In this document: piece by piece, positions 17,903-27,553 of the stretch
How the letters are laid out: every line of letters begins with the position of its first letter
How positions within the stretch are numbered: position 1 is the first letter of the stretch
DNA from: Bacteroidota bacterium
GTDB lineage: Bacteria > Bacteroidota > Bacteroidia > Cytophagales > Cyclobacteriaceae
Length of the DNA stretch: 47,200 bases
Reading direction: 5' to 3'
NCBI GenBank assembly: GCA_022567155.1
Contig: JADFHN010000026.1
Location: forward strand, 1 to 47,200
The notes under the pieces: generated by a model
Database searches by the model: none
What the model was told of the DNA's origin: nothing
The model's input: the letters and a program-made list of their open reading frames with translations, nothing else
Program-made: the position numbers and the translations under genes

Positions 17903-18985
17903 ATGAACATTTACGACTTTAAAAGTTTAACTGATTCGATACATACAAGCCTGAGCGTCAATTTATCCCCTTCAGCGGTAACTATAATTGAATTTATAAT
18001 CATTGCTTTTGCCTTCATGATGTTATTTACCCTGCTGGGATTGATACTGGTGTATGCCGAAAGGAAAATTGCAGCATTTTTTCAGTTGAGGCTGGGGCCA
18101 ATGCGTGTAGGTAAGTGGGGAATCGCTCAGACGGCTGCTGACGCCATAAAACTAATTTTAAAAGAGCCTCTGGTAACTAAAAATGCGGATAAGTTCCTTT
18201 TTAACCTTGCTCCATTCATCATTATCCTTTCTACTTTTATGGCGCTGGGAGCGATGCCGTTTGCCAAAGGACTACACGCCCTCGACTTTGACATTGGGAT
18301 CCTTTATCTGACGGCGGTTTCATCCCTCGGCGTGATCGGGATTCTCATTGCCGGCTGGTCGAGTGACAATAAATATTCACTAATCGGTGCAATGCGTAGC
18401 GGCGCCCAAGTGGTGAGTTATGAACTTTCTGTTGGTTTGTCGTTGCTTACGGTGGTTGTCCTTGCCGGAAGCTTGCAGTTTTCAGAGATCATTGCAAGCC
18501 AGGAAGCAGGCTGGTGGATTTTCCGCGGACATATTCCTGCCCTGATTGCTTTCACTATTTTTATGATAGCGGGTACCGCCGAAACCAACCGGGGGCCATT
18601 TGATCTGCCGGAAGCCGAATCGGAGCTTACGGCAGGTTTCCATACCGAGTATTCAGGCCTGAAGTTTGCTTTTTTCTTCCTCGCAGAATTTGTAAATATG
18701 TTTATCATAGCAGGTATCGGAGCCACTGTTTTCCTTGGAGGATGGATGCCATTCCACATCGGAAACTGGGAAGGATTCAACAGGATCATGGATTTTATTC
18801 CATCGTTATTCTGGTTTTTTGGGAAAGTCGCTTTCCTTATATTCCTTATGATGTGGTTTAAATGGACATTCCCGCGTTTACGTATCGATCAGTTGCTACG
18901 GCTGGAATGGAAATATCTGTTACCTATAAATCTTGTAAATATTCTGTTCATGGCATTTATTGTCTTAATGGGTTGGCATTTTTAA
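17903..18985 (+). CDS. nuoH: Complex I subunit H
   Basis: Membrane subunit linking the Q module to the proton pumps; 360 residues with about eight to nine hydrophobic segments. ATG 17903 (MNIYDFKSL) is preferred over the TTG at 17888 inside nuoD. Conserved stretches include [16 protein letters not shown] (about 50-65), [17 protein letters not shown] and [19 protein letters not shown]-like [12 protein letters not shown]. It ends 3 bp before nuoI. Confidence 0.96.
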   Translation: MNIYDFKSLTDSIHTSLSVNLSPSAVTIIEFIIIAFAFMMLFTLLGLILVYAERKIAAFFQLRLGPMRVGKWGIAQTAADAIKLILKEPLVTKNADKFLFNLAPFIIILSTFMALGAMPFAKGLHALDFDIGILYLTAVSSLGVIGILIAGWSSDNKYSLIGAMRSGAQVVSYELSVGLSLLTVVVLAGSLQFSEIIASQEAGWWIFRGHIPALIAFTIFMIAGTAETNRGPFDLPEAESELTAGFHTEYSGLKFAFFFLAEFVNMFIIAGIGATVFLGGWMPFHIGNWEGFNRIMDFIPSLFWFFGKVAFLIFLMMWFKWTFPRLRIDQLLRLEWKYLLPINLVNILFMAFIVLMGWHF

Positions 18986-18988
18986 CGT

Positions 18989-19468
18989 ATGAAAGCCATA
19001 GTAAAATATATAAGCAGCATATTCAGCGCCCTGAAAACACTTTTTAAGGGCATGGCCGTAACCGGCCACTATATATCACATCCCAAAGAAATTATCACAC
19101 AACAATACCCCGAAAACAGAGAAACACTAAAAATGTTTGACATGTTTCGCGGGGAGGTTGTACTTACCCATAGTGAGAGTAATGAGCATAGGTGCACCGG
19201 ATGTTCGGCCTGTGAAGTTGCCTGCCCGAACGGTACTATCGAGATTATAAACAAGCGAATTGAAATGCCTGACGGCAAGAAGAAAAAGGTAATCGACAAG
19301 TTTGTATATCATTTGTCGATGTGCACATTCTGTAACCTGTGTATTTTGTCCTGTCCGACAGATGCCATTAAAATGTCACAGGATTTTGAACATGCCGTAT
19401 TCGACAGGTCGCAACTTACCAAAGTGTTGAATAAACCCGCATCAAAACTCATGGAGGGAGTACGCTGA
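18989..19468 (+). CDS. nuoI: Complex I subunit I, two 4Fe-4S clusters
   Basis: A 159-residue ferredoxin-like subunit carrying clusters N6a and N6b. Both binding motifs are complete: CTGCSACEVACPNG (about 68-81) and CTFCNLCILSCPTDAI (about 112-127). In complexes without NuoEFG, as here, reduced ferredoxin or another small donor is thought to deliver electrons near this subunit. The stop overlaps the possible non-ATG start region of nuoJ. Confidence 0.96.
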   Translation: MKAIVKYISSIFSALKTLFKGMAVTGHYISHPKEIITQQYPENRETLKMFDMFRGEVVLTHSESNEHRCTGCSACEVACPNGTIEIINKRIEMPDGKKKKVIDKFVYHLSMCTFCNLCILSCPTDAIKMSQDFEHAVFDRSQLTKVLNKPASKLMEGVR

Positions 19469-19494
19469 TTTCTGTATTTGCCATTACATTTTAC

Positions 19495-19986
19495 ATGGGC
19501 TCAGCATTGGTGCTGATATTTGCAATTATGTCTGTTACCTCCCGGAAGTTATTACGGGCAGCCATTTATCTGTTGTTTGTGCTCATTGGAGTTGCCATCT
19601 TTTATCTCGTGCTCGATTATATGTTTCTGGCGGCCGTGCAGATAGTTGTTTATATGGGTGGTATTGTGGTATTGTTCATTTTTTCAATACTGCTGACAAG
19701 CCATCTTAGTGAAAAACTCCAGGTGGTAAAACCTTTGGAGTTTATCATTGCTGCACTGGTATCGTTGATCGGGGCAGGTGTTGCCTTGTCAGTGATATCT
19801 ACCCATACATTTAAACCGGTAGTTGCTGATAGCCCTGAAATCACAGTATTTGAAATAGGCACGCAACTGCTTAGTTATGGTAAATATGGGTATGTACTGC
19901 CCTTTGAAGTTATCAGTGTATTGTTGCTGGCTGCAATGATTGCAGCGATTGTAATTGCAAAACGTGAAAAGAAGCCTGAATCATGA
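19495..19986 (+). CDS. nuoJ: Complex I subunit J (start uncertain)
   Basis: Membrane subunit, 163 residues from ATG 19495, five hydrophobic segments; the pi-bulge helix region is VQIVVYMGGIVVLFIF. The first transmembrane helix appears to begin upstream: the open frame before the ATG reads LISVFAITFY, and there is no earlier ATG in frame. A purine-rich GGAGGGAG at 19453-19460 precedes CTG 19465 and ATT 19468, so a non-ATG start overlapping the nuoI stop is possible. Its stop overlaps the nuoK ATG (ATGA at 19983). Confidence 0.93.
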   Translation: MGSALVLIFAIMSVTSRKLLRAAIYLLFVLIGVAIFYLVLDYMFLAAVQIVVYMGGIVVLFIFSILLTSHLSEKLQVVKPLEFIIAALVSLIGAGVALSVISTHTFKPVVADSPEITVFEIGTQLLSYGKYGYVLPFEVISVLLLAAMIAAIVIAKREKKPES

Positions 19987-20300
19987 TTGAAGACATCCCT
20001 TTGTCGCACATCCTGATAGTAAGCACGCTGATCTTTTTCATCGGCGTATATGGATTTCTTACGCGAAAAAACATGATTACAATGCTCATAAGTGTTGAGC
20101 TCGTGCTGAATGCGGTGAACATTAATTTCGTTGCCATAAACAGGTATTTATATCCCGAAAGGCTTGAAGGCCACTTTTTCGCTCTTTTTGTGATCGGTAT
20201 TGCAGCGGCTGAGGCGGCGGTGGCCATCGCCATTTTTATTAATTTATACAGAAACATCCGCTCTATTGATGTGGATGAGGTTACCGAAATGAAGTACTGA
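19983..20300 (+). CDS. nuoK: Complex I subunit K
   Basis: Small antiporter-like membrane subunit (105 residues, three hydrophobic segments). The conserved membrane glutamates are in ISVELVLNAVN and GIAAAEAAVAIAI. It overlaps nuoJ by 4 bp and is followed 10 bp later by nuoL. Confidence 0.96.
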   Translation: MIEDIPLSHILIVSTLIFFIGVYGFLTRKNMITMLISVELVLNAVNINFVAINRYLYPERLEGHFFALFVIGIAAAEAAVAIAIFINLYRNIRSIDVDEVTEMKY

Positions 20301-20310
20301 TTGAAAGGAT

Positions 20311-22224
20311 ATGGGAAACTATCAATATACGATCTGGATCCTTATTCTTCCGTTTGCCGCATTTCTTTTTACAGGAATTCTCAGTGGCAAACTCAAACCC
20401 TCGTTCACTGCAGCAATTTCGATTGGGGCTATTGGTATTGCCACTGTATTGTCCTATTTCGCTGCAATCCAGTATTTCTTTCTGAATGCATCTGAATCAT
20501 ATACAGCGATCGAAGCTGCTTCATTTACGTGGTATCGACTTTCTGATACGCTTGTGATTGATATGGGTATCCTGATTGATTCGATATCGGTGATGATGCT
20601 GGTGGTGATAACTACTGTATCGCTTATGGTACATATTTACAGTACAGGGTATATGAAAGGCGACGATGGTTATGCAAGGTATTTTACCTTTCTGTCGTTG
20701 TTTTCATTTGCCATGCTGGGCCTTGTTCTGGCTACAAACCTCATTCAGATATACGTTTTCTGGGAATTAGTCGGGTTGTCGTCGTACTTGCTGATCGGAC
20801 ACTATTATCAAAAACCTTCTGCCGTAGCAGCCGCAAAAAAAGCGTTTATCGTCACACGGTTTGCCGATCTTGGTTTTTTGATCGGAATATTGATGCTATC
20901 TTATTATACGGGAACGTTCAGTTTTTCAGAAATCACCGACCCTAACGGGCCGCTTATAACACAAACCATAGGAGGTGTCTTCCTGGGTTTATCCACACTC
21001 ACCTGGGCTATGATACTGGTATTCATGGGCGGTGCAGGTAAATCGGCAATGTTTCCATTTCACATTTGGCTGCCGGATGCAATGGAAGGCCCGACACCAA
21101 TATCTGCCCTTATCCATGCTGCCACTATGGTGGTTGCAGGGGTTTTCCTTGTTGCAAGGATGTTTACCGTTTACAGCCTGGCAGCTCCGGAAGCACTGGA
21201 AGTGATTGCTTTTATCGGTGCATTTACGTCTTTATTTGCTGCACTTATAGCCATTACACAAACAGATATAAAAAAGATACTCGCCTACTCCACTATCTCG
21301 CAAATAGGCTATATGATGATGGCACTGGGTGTTTCAGGTTACAGCGGGGAAGCCGGGCTCGGATTTACCGCTTCTATGTTTCACCTGTTTACCCATGCCT
21401 TCTTTAAGGCGTTGTTGTTCCTTGGCGCAGGATCCATCATTCATGCTGTACACAGCAATGAAATGAAAGACATGGGAAATTTACGAAAACACTTGCCCGC
21501 TACGCACATTACGTTTCTCATTGCCACGCTGGCCATTTCAGGTATTCCTCCATTTTCAGGCTTCTTCAGCAAAGATGAGATTCTGGCGGCTGCCTATGCA
21601 TCAAACAAGCTATATTTTGCTGTGGAATATTTGGTTGCAGGTCTGACAGCCTTTTACATGTTCCGGCTTTACTTCAAGGTTTTCTGGGGTAAGGAAAGAA
21701 CCTATGAAAACATTCAGGAATCGCCGGCATCGATGACTATTCCTTTGTGGATTCTTGCCTTCGGAACCCTCTTTGCAGGATTCCTGCCTTTCAGTCACCT
21801 GGTTACAACGGACGGCATTCCATTCGATACACATTTCCATTGGAACATTGCCTTACCATCAGTAGGAATTGCACTTGCGGGAATTTTTATTGCCGCCGCC
21901 TTGTACAAAAAAGAAAGCGCTCGTTCGCAAAAAATAGCTGCATCGCTTGGAGCATTTTATTCCGTGACTAAAGAGAAGTTCTATGTAGATGAAATTTATA
22001 TTTTTATTACAAAGAAAATCATATTTAATTTAATTTCAATGCCAGTAGTTTGGTTTGACAGGCATATTGTAGATGGGTTCATGAACCTTACAGGCAACAC
22101 AACCGTTGCCTTATCCTTCAGAATCAGAAAATTTCAATCCGGAAACATCCATCAATATGCCTTGGTTTTTCTTACCGGGATATTGATCGCAACACTGTTT
22201 TATCTTTTTTATTATCCGAATTAA
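20311..22224 (+). CDS. nuoL: Complex I subunit L, proton-pumping antiporter-like
   Basis: A 637-residue multi-spanning subunit. Conserved parts are YVFWELVGLSSYLLIGHY (with the pumping Glu), KSAMFPFHIWLPDAMEGPTP, SALIHAATMVVAGVFL and KKILAYSTISQIGYMMMALG; the long lateral helix region follows at the C-terminus. Length and motif order are normal. The stop directly abuts the nuoM ATG. Confidence 0.97.
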   Translation: MGNYQYTIWILILPFAAFLFTGILSGKLKPSFTAAISIGAIGIATVLSYFAAIQYFFLNASESYTAIEAASFTWYRLSDTLVIDMGILIDSISVMMLVVITTVSLMVHIYSTGYMKGDDGYARYFTFLSLFSFAMLGLVLATNLIQIYVFWELVGLSSYLLIGHYYQKPSAVAAAKKAFIVTRFADLGFLIGILMLSYYTGTFSFSEITDPNGPLITQTIGGVFLGLSTLTWAMILVFMGGAGKSAMFPFHIWLPDAMEGPTPISALIHAATMVVAGVFLVARMFTVYSLAAPEALEVIAFIGAFTSLFAALIAITQTDIKKILAYSTISQIGYMMMALGVSGYSGEAGLGFTASMFHLFTHAFFKALLFLGAGSIIHAVHSNEMKDMGNLRKHLPATHITFLIATLAISGIPPFSGFFSKDEILAAAYASNKLYFAVEYLVAGLTAFYMFRLYFKVFWGKERTYENIQESPASMTIPLWILAFGTLFAGFLPFSHLVTTDGIPFDTHFHWNIALPSVGIALAGIFIAAALYKKESARSQKIAASLGAFYSVTKEKFYVDEIYIFITKKIIFNLISMPVVWFDRHIVDGFMNLTGNTTVALSFRIRKFQSGNIHQYALVFLTGILIATLFYLFYYPN

Positions 22225-23721
22225 ATGCTCACGTATAATTTAAACATACTGCTTCTTGTTCCGATAATGACCCTGGCAGGTATCGTGCTTGTAAAAGATA
22301 CCAGGAATGCTCGGATTGTGACCGCGATTGGGATGTCTGTGCAGCTTTTGCTTGTATTTGTTTTGCTCTACATGTACATGGCTGAAAGAAATGCCGGAAA
22401 CATTGATGAAGTACTTTTTTATCAGGACTTCACCTGGTATGAATCATTGAACATAAGATACAGCATCGGGGTTGACGGCATTGCAGTTGGCCTGATTGTC
22501 CTTACGGGAATTGTGGTTTTTGCAGGCGTATTTGCCTCCTGGCTTATGAAAGACCTGGTAAAAGAATTCTTTTTCTGGCTTATTTTACTTGTAACAGGTG
22601 TCTTCGGGTTTTTTATCTCCCTCGACCTGTTCATTATGTTTATGTTCTTCGAACTGGCAGTTATACCCATGTACCTCCTGATTGGCATATGGGGTACCGG
22701 ACCAAAAGAATATTCGGCCATGAAGCTGACATTAATGCTGATGGGAGCATCCGCTATCTTGCTTGTTGGCATCCTGGGAATATATTTCAACTCTGCACCT
22801 GATGGCGGTGCTTTGACCTTTAATATTCTTGAAATTTCGAAAGTGAATATTCCAATAGATGCTCAGCGATTCTTTTTCCCCATGGTGTTTGTTGGATTTG
22901 GAGTCATAAGTGCCCTTTTCCCTTTTCATACCTGGTCTCCAGACGGTCATGCGTCAGCCCCAACAGCTGTATCAATGTTGCATGCTGGTGTTTTGATGAA
23001 ACTGGGTGGATATGGTGTGCTGAAAGTGGCTATCTATCTTCTTCCGGATGCAGCGAGTGAAATGGCTACATTCTTCCTGATTTTTGTAACCATAGGTGTA
23101 ATATACGGTGCACTTAGCGCTGTTATGCAACGTGACCTTAAATACATAAACGCCTATTCTTCGGTGAGCCATGTAGGTCTGATATTATTTGGGTTGCTCA
23201 TGCTTACAAAAACCGCTCTCAACGGGGCCGTTTTACAGATGATTTCACACGGATTAATTACGGCACTATTCTTTGGTTTAATAGGGATGATCTATGGCCG
23301 AACACATACACGAATGGTAAGCGAAATGAGCGGGCTGCTGAAGGTCATGCCTTTTTTGTCGGTAGCATATGTAATTGCTGGCCTGGCCTCGCTTGGAATG
23401 CCGGGTTTAAGTGGTTTTGTGGCAGAATTGCCAATCTTTGTAGGTGCATTCAGCCACCCGGAACCTTTTTACAGGGTGATTACGGTAATCGCTATTTCAT
23501 CTATTGTGGTGGCGGCTGTTTATATACTCAGGGTTATTGCCAAAATGCTGATGGAAAAAGTTAAAGAGGAGGCAAACAACAAACTTACAGATGCCAAATG
23601 GTATGAAAAAATTTCCGTTATTTCATTGCTTCTTTTTATCGTCGCCATTGGATTGGTTCCGTTTTGGCTTAGCGAAATGATCATGACAAGTCTGGAACCA
23701 ATAATTAGGCGATTGAATTAA
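22225..23721 (+). CDS. nuoM: Complex I subunit M, proton-pumping antiporter-like
   Basis: A 498-residue antiporter-like subunit. Visible motifs are FMFFELAVIPMYLLIGIWG, ALFPFHTWSPDGHASAPTAV, SMLHAGVLMKLGGYG, and DLKYINAYSSVSHVG; the lysine and glutamate of the channel are in place. A 39-bp gap with a possible -7 motif separates it from nuoN. Confidence 0.97.
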   Translation: MLTYNLNILLLVPIMTLAGIVLVKDTRNARIVTAIGMSVQLLLVFVLLYMYMAERNAGNIDEVLFYQDFTWYESLNIRYSIGVDGIAVGLIVLTGIVVFAGVFASWLMKDLVKEFFFWLILLVTGVFGFFISLDLFIMFMFFELAVIPMYLLIGIWGTGPKEYSAMKLTLMLMGASAILLVGILGIYFNSAPDGGALTFNILEISKVNIPIDAQRFFFPMVFVGFGVISALFPFHTWSPDGHASAPTAVSMLHAGVLMKLGGYGVLKVAIYLLPDAASEMATFFLIFVTIGVIYGALSAVMQRDLKYINAYSSVSHVGLILFGLLMLTKTALNGAVLQMISHGLITALFFGLIGMIYGRTHTRMVSEMSGLLKVMPFLSVAYVIAGLASLGMPGLSGFVAELPIFVGAFSHPEPFYRVITVIAISSIVVAAVYILRVIAKMLMEKVKEEANNKLTDAKWYEKISVISLLLFIVAIGLVPFWLSEMIMTSLEPIIRRLN

Positions 23722-23746
23722 TGAATTATGTTACGAGTAAGTAATT

Positions 23747-23754
23747 TAATTTTG
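23747..23754 (+). promoter_or_regulatory. Possible internal -7 motif TAATTTTG before nuoN
   Basis: A TAnnTTTG match in the only sizeable gap of the operon, 6 bases before the nuoN ATG. May be chance in AT-rich sequence. Confidence 0.2.
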
Positions 23755-23760
23755 AGATAA

Positions 23761-25197
23761 ATGAGTTTTTCAGAAATATTTTTGATGCGAAACGAACTGC
23801 TACTGGTAACTGCAGTGTTGGTCATCCTGATTGCCGACCTTAGCTTCGATGCCGACAAACGAAAACAATTTTATTATTTTTCAATCTTTTTGGTATTCAT
23901 TGTAACGGTATCAGGATTGTTCCCTGCCAAGTCGGGATTACTTTTTGGAGGTATGTATCAAACGGGACCGCTCCAGGCAATGATGAAAAATATCCTGAAT
24001 TTCTCAACCTTAATCATACTTCTGCAATCGTGGGGATGGTTTAGTCATGTCAATCAGCAAAAAAGAATCGGTGAATTCATGATTTTGTTGCTATCAACGC
24101 TAATAGGCATGGGATACATGATTTCCTCGGGTCATTTCCTGATGTTTTATCTGGGTCTCGAACTTGCTACTATTCCACTTGCCGCACTAGCCGCATATGA
24201 TTACTACAATAGTAAATCAGCAGAAGCGGGTATTAAACTGATTCTACTTGCCGCATTTTCTTCAGGAATCATTCTCTTTGGTATCTCATTGATTTATGCA
24301 ATAACCGGAACAATGTATTTCGAAGGTGCAGGTCAGTTGATAGATGGAAGTACTTTGTCAGTGCTGGGATTAGTCCTGATTTTTACCGGATTAAGTTTTA
24401 AAATTTCACTGGTTCCCTTCCATCTGTGGGCAGCCGATGTTTATGAAGGATCACCTATTGCTTTAACTTCGTACTTGTCAGTGGTGTCCAAAGGTTCAGC
24501 AGTATTCATATTGCTCATTGTGCTGAATACCGTGTTTGCTTCATTAAACGACATATGGGACCCGTTGATTTACATAATCATAATCATTACGATTACTGTT
24601 GGTAATTTATTTGCAATCAGGCAGCGAAATATCAAACGATTCCTGGCATTCTCTTCCATCGCCCAGGCAGGATTCATCATGCTGGGGGTGATCAACAATT
24701 CCGCCTTTGGTGTCGCCACCGTGGTATATTTCATGTTGGTATATATGTTTTCAAACCTGGCGGCTTTCGGCGTGGTTTCAGCCATTTCTGCGGAAACCGG
24801 AAAAGAATCGATTGATGATTATAAAGGATTTTACGGGACAAATCCCAAATTAAGTCTGGTGATGATGCTGGCTATGTTTTCTTTGGCAGGTATACCGCCT
24901 ATCGCTGGGTTTTTTGGTAAGTTTTTCCTTTTCACAGCCGCTGCAGAAAAAGGATATTACATTTTAGTATTGATTGCTGTGTTGAACACGATCATTTCAT
25001 TGTACTATTATTTACTTATTATCAAGACCATGTTTATTGAAAAAAGTGATACGCCTATTCCATTTTTTAAAAGTAATCTACCTATGAAAATTAGCCTGGT
25101 GATATGTGTGCTGGGTATGGTGATCACCGGTTTTACAAGCGGCGTGTTTGATTACATGGTAGAAATGAGCGATCAATTATTTTCAGACATGTACTAA
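23761..25197 (+). CDS. nuoN: Complex I subunit N, proton-pumping antiporter-like
   Basis: A 478-residue antiporter-like subunit with about 13-14 membrane segments. Family motifs: FYLGLELATIPLAAL (membrane Glu), FKISLVPFHLWAADVYEGSP, VSKGSAVF and KRFLAFSSIAQAGFIMLG. Last recognisable subunit of the nuo operon; a small hypothetical gene follows 9 bp later. Confidence 0.96.
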   Translation: MSFSEIFLMRNELLLVTAVLVILIADLSFDADKRKQFYYFSIFLVFIVTVSGLFPAKSGLLFGGMYQTGPLQAMMKNILNFSTLIILLQSWGWFSHVNQQKRIGEFMILLLSTLIGMGYMISSGHFLMFYLGLELATIPLAALAAYDYYNSKSAEAGIKLILLAAFSSGIILFGISLIYAITGTMYFEGAGQLIDGSTLSVLGLVLIFTGLSFKISLVPFHLWAADVYEGSPIALTSYLSVVSKGSAVFILLIVLNTVFASLNDIWDPLIYIIIIITITVGNLFAIRQRNIKRFLAFSSIAQAGFIMLGVINNSAFGVATVVYFMLVYMFSNLAAFGVVSAISAETGKESIDDYKGFYGTNPKLSLVMMLAMFSLAGIPPIAGFFGKFFLFTAAAEKGYYILVLIAVLNTIISLYYYLLIIKTMFIEKSDTPIPFFKSNLPMKISLVICVLGMVITGFTSGVFDYMVEMSDQLFSDMY

Positions 25198-25206
25198 AAC
25201 TCAGGT

Positions 25207-25620
25207 ATGTTATTTATAAACAAGGGAAAGCATATTGAAAAAGAGATTGACGGCATAAGGGTACGGGTCGTCGAAAATGAGGCTTCCCGGGAACGCAAGG
25301 AATTTCTAAAAAAACTATTGGAACACAACGGTTACGAGGTGCTGACAGAAGAAAACCCTCCTAAGCCGGTGCCAAAACCACCTGCCGCTGAAGGTGAAGA
25401 ACCAAAAGTGGATGAAGAACCAAAAGTGGATGAAGAACCTGAAATGCTTCCCCCTACATGGGTGGTGGGTGTAACAGACATTATTTTTAATCCGGTGGTA
25501 TCCGTTTACCAACGCAACCTCCGTACACTAGACGGCCATCATGTAACTGCCGACTACTGGAATCAACAAACAAGCGAAGCCGAACCCAACTACTGGGATC
25601 TGAGTAAGAAGAAATTCTGA
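25207..25620 (+). CDS. Hypothetical protein at the end of the nuo operon
   Basis: A 137-residue soluble-looking protein that I do not recognise. The N-terminal half (HIEKEIDGIRVRVVENEASR...LLEHNGYEVL) looks like a small alpha/beta unit; a Pro/Glu-rich low-complexity linker (about 50-80, with EEPKVD repeated) follows; the C-terminal part ends TADYWNQQTSEAEPNYW. No signal peptide or membrane segment. Being 9 bp from nuoN, it is probably cotranscribed with complex I, but a role there is only a guess. Confidence 0.7.
   Translation: MLFINKGKHIEKEIDGIRVRVVENEASRERKEFLKKLLEHNGYEVLTEENPPKPVPKPPAAEGEEPKVDEEPKVDEEPEMLPPTWVVGVTDIIFNPVVSVYQRNLRTLDGHHVTADYWNQQTSEAEPNYWDLSKKKF
25396..25439 (+). repeat. 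18-bp tandem repeat inside the hypothetical gene
   Basis: Unit GAAGAACCAAAAGTGGAT at 25396-25413 and again, identical, at 25414-25431, followed by an 8-bp partial copy. It encodes EEPKVD twice in the acidic linker and, being a multiple of three, can expand or contract without breaking the frame. Confidence 0.9.
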
Positions 25621-25665
25621 AAGTAGCAAAACGAATGATATATCTTCTATAAACTATACAGACTA

Positions 25666-27216
25666 TTATTTCATCTTTTCTGTCAGTATAGCAAGACAAA
25701 CTATGATCCCTTCTTTAATATTTCCCAGTCTGATATTTTCATTAGGGCTGTGCTGATTGTTATCAGAATTTACAGTTGGAACTGTTACAGCAGGAATATT
25801 AAGCGTAGAAACAAAAGGCGATATCGGAATTGATCCACCTGACATCCTTTTCCTAATGGGCTCAATTCCGAAAGCTCTGGACATAGCACTAGTAAGCCAA
25901 ATCCCAATGTCAGAATCAAAAGGTGTCCGAAATGCAGCATATGAATTTTCGTATTGCATCGAAATGAGCCTGGAATATTTCATTCGTTCTTCATCAGTGG
26001 GCGTACCCTCTACAAAATGGAATCCCTGTTTTTCTATATGTGTCCTGATAAGTTCTATCAGTCGGTCCGAACTTGTTTCCGGTACCAGCCGTACGTCAAT
26101 TTCAGCGGTAGCCGTGGCAGGTATAATGGTACGTACCTGTGAACCGATCCATCCTGATTGCATGCCTCTTATGTTAAGCGACGGATACTGAATGGATTCC
26201 TGGTAATTATCAGCTACACGATCAATGTCCGCAATCCCTAATTCTTGTCGTATGAACGTTTCATCATCGGGCACCTGGCGAAGTATCGCTTTTGTTTGAT
26301 TATCGAGTACTACGCCATCGTAATACCCGGGGATGGTCACCCTTCCGTTTTCATCTTTCATCGAGGCCAGTAACCTGCTAAGCCGGAGAGCCGGATTGGG
26401 TACATAGTTACCATAGTGGCCGCTGTGTTGTGGAACCCTGGGGCCAAATACCTTCAGGGTAATCGTGGTTATTCCACGGGCCCCGAATGTGAGCGTGGGT
26501 TTGTTGCTGATGTGCCTCGGACCGTCGAGTATCACCAGCAGATTGGCCATAAGCTCATCCTTGTATTTCTTTACTGCATCTGGCAAATGCGGAGATCCCA
26601 GTTCCTCTTCAAAATCCATGATCACCTTGATATCAAAATCAGGCTGGAATTCTTGTGCATCAATGATATCAATCGCCCCAAGAAACATAGCCACCGGACC
26701 TTTGGCGTCTGATGCAGAACGGGCAAAGATCCGCCACTCCGGATCATAATGATCCATGTTACCCCATGAAATCGTCTGCCATTTTGTTCCGTCGAACTCC
26801 TTTAATACTGGTTTATAAGGACTTTCCTGATCCCACCTGGAGGAATCAACCGGCTGCCCGTCGATCTGAAGATAGAATAAAACTGTTTTTTGGGGCCGGT
26901 TTCCTTTTCGTGAAGCTACAAGTATGGGAGGCCCGTCTGTTGTTAGTTTACGTATGACAAAATTTCGTTTTAAAAAGGCTTCTTCAGCCCATTTTACATT
27001 TAACTTGATATGTACCGGATAGGAAGCATCGTTAGGGATTGACAGTGTTTCACGAAGTTCGGTAATTACCGAAGCAAATTGTTTTTCAGCAAGCATGCTG
27101 AGTTTATCCGCAGTAAATGTCTGTGCAGAAATGTTGTTTATGCCCAGAATGAACAACCAGAGCATCCAACTTTCTTTAATAAATACTCCGGGATGAGGGT
27201 TGAACGTATTTTTCAT
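25666..27216 (-). CDS. Exported M20-family metallo-hydrolase
   Basis: A 516-residue zinc hydrolase of the M20/M25/M40 group. A hydrophobic stretch (about 17-31, WMLWLFILGINNISAQ) acts as a signal peptide. The metal-site motifs are DGQPVD, ARSASDAKGP (bridging Asp), MDFEEELGS (catalytic Glu-Glu) and NSDNNQHSPNE near the end; the dimerisation-domain His is in QHSGHYGN. The first family ligand, the His of HxD, reads Gln here (YLQIDGQPVD), which may be usual in this subfamily. Substrate is probably a peptide or acylated amino acid; unknown. It converges on the nuo operon and diverges from sucA. Confidence 0.88.
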   Translation of the reverse strand: MKNTFNPHPGVFIKESWMLWLFILGINNISAQTFTADKLSMLAEKQFASVITELRETLSIPNDASYPVHIKLNVKWAEEAFLKRNFVIRKLTTDGPPILVASRKGNRPQKTVLFYLQIDGQPVDSSRWDQESPYKPVLKEFDGTKWQTISWGNMDHYDPEWRIFARSASDAKGPVAMFLGAIDIIDAQEFQPDFDIKVIMDFEEELGSPHLPDAVKKYKDELMANLLVILDGPRHISNKPTLTFGARGITTITLKVFGPRVPQHSGHYGNYVPNPALRLSRLLASMKDENGRVTIPGYYDGVVLDNQTKAILRQVPDDETFIRQELGIADIDRVADNYQESIQYPSLNIRGMQSGWIGSQVRTIIPATATAEIDVRLVPETSSDRLIELIRTHIEKQGFHFVEGTPTDEERMKYSRLISMQYENSYAAFRTPFDSDIGIWLTSAMSRAFGIEPIRKRMSGGSIPISPFVSTLNIPAVTVPTVNSDNNQHSPNENIRLGNIKEGIIVCLAILTEKMK

Positions 27217-27510
27217 TAAAATACAAGCTGATTCCCGTTAGTGGTAATTAATTGACCGGGATAATTAAATTTCATTGATTGTACTTTTGGATAACTACGA
27301 ATACATTTTGTGACTTATGGCTGCTTTTCGTATCATTATCTTTACAAAATTTGCATAAAAAAAATTGTCTGAACATGTAATTTACAAATATTCCTGATAA
27401 TAATAAATTCTGCTTTCGCTAAATACCTTTCAGTAAATCTTCTGATTATTTGTTCAATCAAGCAGTATTAGGCATATCCATCTTGTAAATGTTTATAAAT
27501 CAGTAATATT

Positions 27511-27536
27511 TGTATAACCGTTTAAGCGGTTATACA
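27511..27536. promoter_or_regulatory. Perfect inverted repeat, candidate operator of sucA
   Basis: TGTATAACCG - TTTAAG - CGGTTATACA, 10-bp arms with no mismatch and a 6-bp spacer. It lies 17 bp upstream of a -7 motif, so its right arm covers the expected -33 region; a dimeric regulator bound here would affect transcription of the 2-oxoglutarate dehydrogenase genes. The regulator is not identifiable from the window. Confidence 0.6.
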
Positions 27537-27553
27537 TTTAAAATAAAGATTCA

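Noticed and set aside
25396-25439. CRISPR array
   Set aside because: Only two 18-bp head-to-tail units, within a reading frame and with no spacers.
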